This document shows positions 62,296 through 64,000 of a stretch of 64,000 bases of DNA, in pieces. How positions within the stretch are numbered: position 1 is the first letter of the stretch; every line of letters starts with the position of its first letter. Under the pieces are notes generated by a model. It saw only the letters and a program-made list of their open reading frames with translations. It was not told the DNA's origin and searched no databases. Origin of the DNA: Bacteroidota bacterium (GTDB lineage: Bacteria > Bacteroidota > Bacteroidia > Flavobacteriales_D > Sanyastnellaceae); assembly GCA_002746975.1 (NCBI GenBank), contig NVXE01000006.1, forward strand, positions 41,875 to 105,874, read 5' to 3'. The position numbers were made by a program, and so were the translations under genes.

Positions 62296-63837
62296 TTACA
62301 ATAGTTTGTCTTTTAAGAAATACAACTTCTTAGAAGCTCTTGTAGAAGCTGTATAAATCCACCTGGCGAACGATACTCTTTTATCTTCGAAATGCTGTAA
62401 ATCTCTTTGATAATTTGATGCCGGATCTACTATTACCACCGGCCACTCCCCGCCTTGGGAATTGTGAACCGTTACAGCATATCCATAATTTACTCTGAGT
62501 GCGTTCATATACTTATCTGTTCGAGCTTCCTTGTCGTATTCTTCATAGTATGAGGCATTAGGTTTGGGAGGATTCCAACCGAACTTCGCTTTCATGCGAC
62601 GTTGGAAGTCGATAAGAATTGCCGTTTCTATGTTTTGGTAATTTTTATTACGGGAATCCGAAGAAGTGGTTTGGCCTTGATTAAACAAAGCGTTTGAAAG
62701 CACGGTGACGTAAAACTCCTTCTTCTCGCCTAACATCCTAATGCAAGTGCTGTGAAACTTCAAAGTAATCGTCTCCCCACCTTTTAACTGCACCACCTTG
62801 TCCTTTAAGGGAGTAGGAAGCTTTGTCACCTGAATAAAAGTTCCGTTTTTCAAAGCAGATGATTCATTTGAGATATTTAACTCCCCATGATCCCTAAATC
62901 TCACATTCCTCTTCACTAGCAGAATTTCTCCTTCGTTAATCACATCATGCCCCCTGTCTAGTGCCTGCCTGATGATTTGATTGTATCGAAAAACTGCCTT
63001 ATTTGTATGTGCCAAAATCACGGCTCCCTCCGGCCTATCTCCTCTATCCGTAGCCATCAAAAATGTACCTACCAAATCACATTCCCTAAGATTCCTAACA
63101 TCTTCGACTGCCTTCTTCGGAAGCTCTTCTCCTGAATTAATAGCACTCCTCACGGTATTCACGAAATCTAACAAAGTCCCTTTCCCTTGTCTGTGAACGA
63201 AATCTAATTCCGCACATAACACTTCGGAATCTTTAATTAACTCAGGTAGAGATGATTTAATCTTATCCAAACTTAATGCGGGAGAAGTACTTTCTGATTT
63301 CGAAACAGGCGGTAGTTGACAAGGGTCTCCTACTATCAAAACTCTACTATCGTCCCTATTCCCCAAATCTGCAAATTCGAAAATATCGTGTAAAAGAGAC
63401 CCCGAACCGAAATTAAAACCAGAAGTAGTCTGCTCTTTCTTTTCATCTCCTACCATAGATCCTTCGTCTATAATAAAAATCGTTTTTTCGGAATCGCTAT
63501 GAGATGATACCGTTCCGAAAATCGACAATTGGCTAGAGGAATAGTCTAAGGGCTCGATTTTATAAATACAACTATGAATCGTCTGAGGAATCGACTCTAA
63601 ACCGAACGGCTTCATTTTATCAGCCAAAACCTGGGCTGCCCTTCCAGTAGGTGCTAATACCTTTACATTCCACCCCTCGGACTCCAGTTCGTTAATCAAG
63701 TACGCCGTCAAATAAGTCTTCCCCGTACCTGCTGATCCAGTTAAAATCCCTACTCTTGATTTAGACTCTTCTTCAAAAAGTGGAGCTAAAACTACTAGGG
63801 CTTTTGATTGGCAATCTGATAATTTGAGTTCTGTCAT
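62296..63837 (-). CDS. RecD/UvrD-like superfamily 1 helicase
   Basis: This 513-residue cytoplasmic protein is a superfamily 1B-type ATPase. It has Walker A GSAGTGKTYLT, Walker B FIIDEGSMVG, GDPCQLPPVS (motif III), and at the C-terminus the UvrD-C2 domain with VTVHNSQGGEWPVVIV and TRASKKLYFL (motif VI). This is the compact AAA_30/RecD-like form without the RecD2 N-terminal domain. Likely role is DNA or RNA unwinding in repair. It is the first gene of the run of four and starts 160 nt before the right edge of the window. Confidence 0.9.
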   Translation of the reverse strand: MTELKLSDCQSKALVVLAPLFEEESKSRVGILTGSAGTGKTYLTAYLINELESEGWNVKVLAPTGRAAQVLADKMKPFGLESIPQTIHSCIYKIEPLDYSSSQLSIFGTVSSHSDSEKTIFIIDEGSMVGDEKKEQTTSGFNFGSGSLLHDIFEFADLGNRDDSRVLIVGDPCQLPPVSKSESTSPALSLDKIKSSLPELIKDSEVLCAELDFVHRQGKGTLLDFVNTVRSAINSGEELPKKAVEDVRNLRECDLVGTFLMATDRGDRPEGAVILAHTNKAVFRYNQIIRQALDRGHDVINEGEILLVKRNVRFRDHGELNISNESSALKNGTFIQVTKLPTPLKDKVVQLKGGETITLKFHSTCIRMLGEKKEFYVTVLSNALFNQGQTTSSDSRNKNYQNIETAILIDFQRRMKAKFGWNPPKPNASYYEEYDKEARTDKYMNALRVNYGYAVTVHNSQGGEWPVVIVDPASNYQRDLQHFEDKRVSFARWIYTASTRASKKLYFLKDKLL

Positions 63838-63873
63838 ATTGCACGGTAATTTACAATAGTCTTGCCAAACTCG

Positions 63874-63990
63874 TTCTTATCTAATGATAAGAAATTAAGG
63901 CCAAATAAAAAATAAATTGTCTGTATAACTATATCCAAGAAATCATTAATATTATTCCTACATTGGGAGCAAACATTTTGTCCAAATGTT
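63874..63990. promoter_or_regulatory. Two hairpins upstream of the helicase gene
   Basis: TTCTTATC-taat-GATAAGAA (63874-63893) is a perfect 8-bp stem, and AACATTT-N5-AAATGTT (63972-63990) a perfect 7-bp stem. They occupy the gap between the helicase start and the window edge. They may be operators of the helicase run, or terminators of a gene beyond the edge; no T-tract is clear. Confidence 0.3.
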
Positions 63991-64000
63991 ATAAAGATGT

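Noticed and set aside
1-64000. tRNA, rRNA, insertion sequence or prophage genes
   Set aside because: I looked through the intergenic spaces and products and saw no cloverleaf, ribosomal, transposase, integrase or phage structural sequences.

Overview
The window looks like the chromosome of a member of the Bacteroidota, probably a marine Flavobacteriales-type bacterium. The evidence is: secreted proteins ending in type IX secretion (T9SS) type A sorting domains, candidate promoters of the Bacteroidota form TTG-N19/20-TAnnTTTG, AT-rich DNA with few Shine-Dalgarno sites, a Gre-factor-like protein typical of this phylum, the long (about 490 residue) form of GAPDH, and Bacteroidota-type families such as HYC_CC_PP. 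No rRNA, tRNA, CRISPR array, transposase or phage gene is visible.

Layout. 1-1.8 kb: 3' end of a type I restriction HsdR gene followed by attC-like palindromic debris; this end appears to be the edge of an acquired island. 1.8-9.5 kb: a glycosyltransferase, a Gre-like protein, a giant secreted BNR/PKD/T9SS protein, and an MBOAT plus AlgJ/AlgX-like pair for O-acetylating a polysaccharide. 9.5-15.6 kb: a secreted esterase and four secreted copper proteins, namely two tandem cytochrome c / PHM-type dicopper monooxygenase fusions and a divergent pair of cupredoxin oxidases. 15.6-21.2 kb: an eight-gene minus-strand run headed by an ECF sigma factor and its zinc-finger anti-sigma, continuing through OB-fold, YceI, DinB, NRDE, DUF6695-like and FMN glutamate-synthase-like genes. 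21.4-27.1 kb: GAPDH and a SulP transporter, then convergent clpB. 27.3-37.4 kb: a heavy-metal (Cu/Ag type) efflux operon (CusA, TolC, CusB, metal-binding lipoproteins) with accessory membrane proteins.

37.4-42.2 kb: an assimilatory sulfite reductase / siroheme / CysH operon. Its leader carries an 18-codon peptide MMLCCMCCRNNSWKNLWI, a hairpin over the Cys codons, a possible antiterminator and a strong intrinsic terminator. This is a candidate cysteine-sensing transcription attenuator.

42.2-57.6 kb: twelve tightly packed minus-strand genes that read as one system. They are a membrane cytochrome b-like protein, a membrane-anchored Fe-S/flavin NAD(P)H oxidoreductase, a 20-heme cytochrome c, a 16-heme cytochrome c, an outer-membrane beta-barrel, an OB-fold lipoprotein, the CcsBA cytochrome c synthase, then hemA, hemC, hemD, hemB and hemL. 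The proposal is an electron conduit from the cytoplasm to or across the outer membrane, co-transcribed with its own haem attachment and haem precursor supply. The convergent siroheme genes draw on the same uroporphyrinogen III pool. 57.7-63.8 kb: patatin, saccharopine dehydrogenase-like, penicillin acylase and RecD/UvrD-like helicase genes.

The strongest leads are the multihaem operon, the Cys-rich attenuator and the haem-c/PHM copper fusions. All functions are inferred from reading the sequence; no database search was run.
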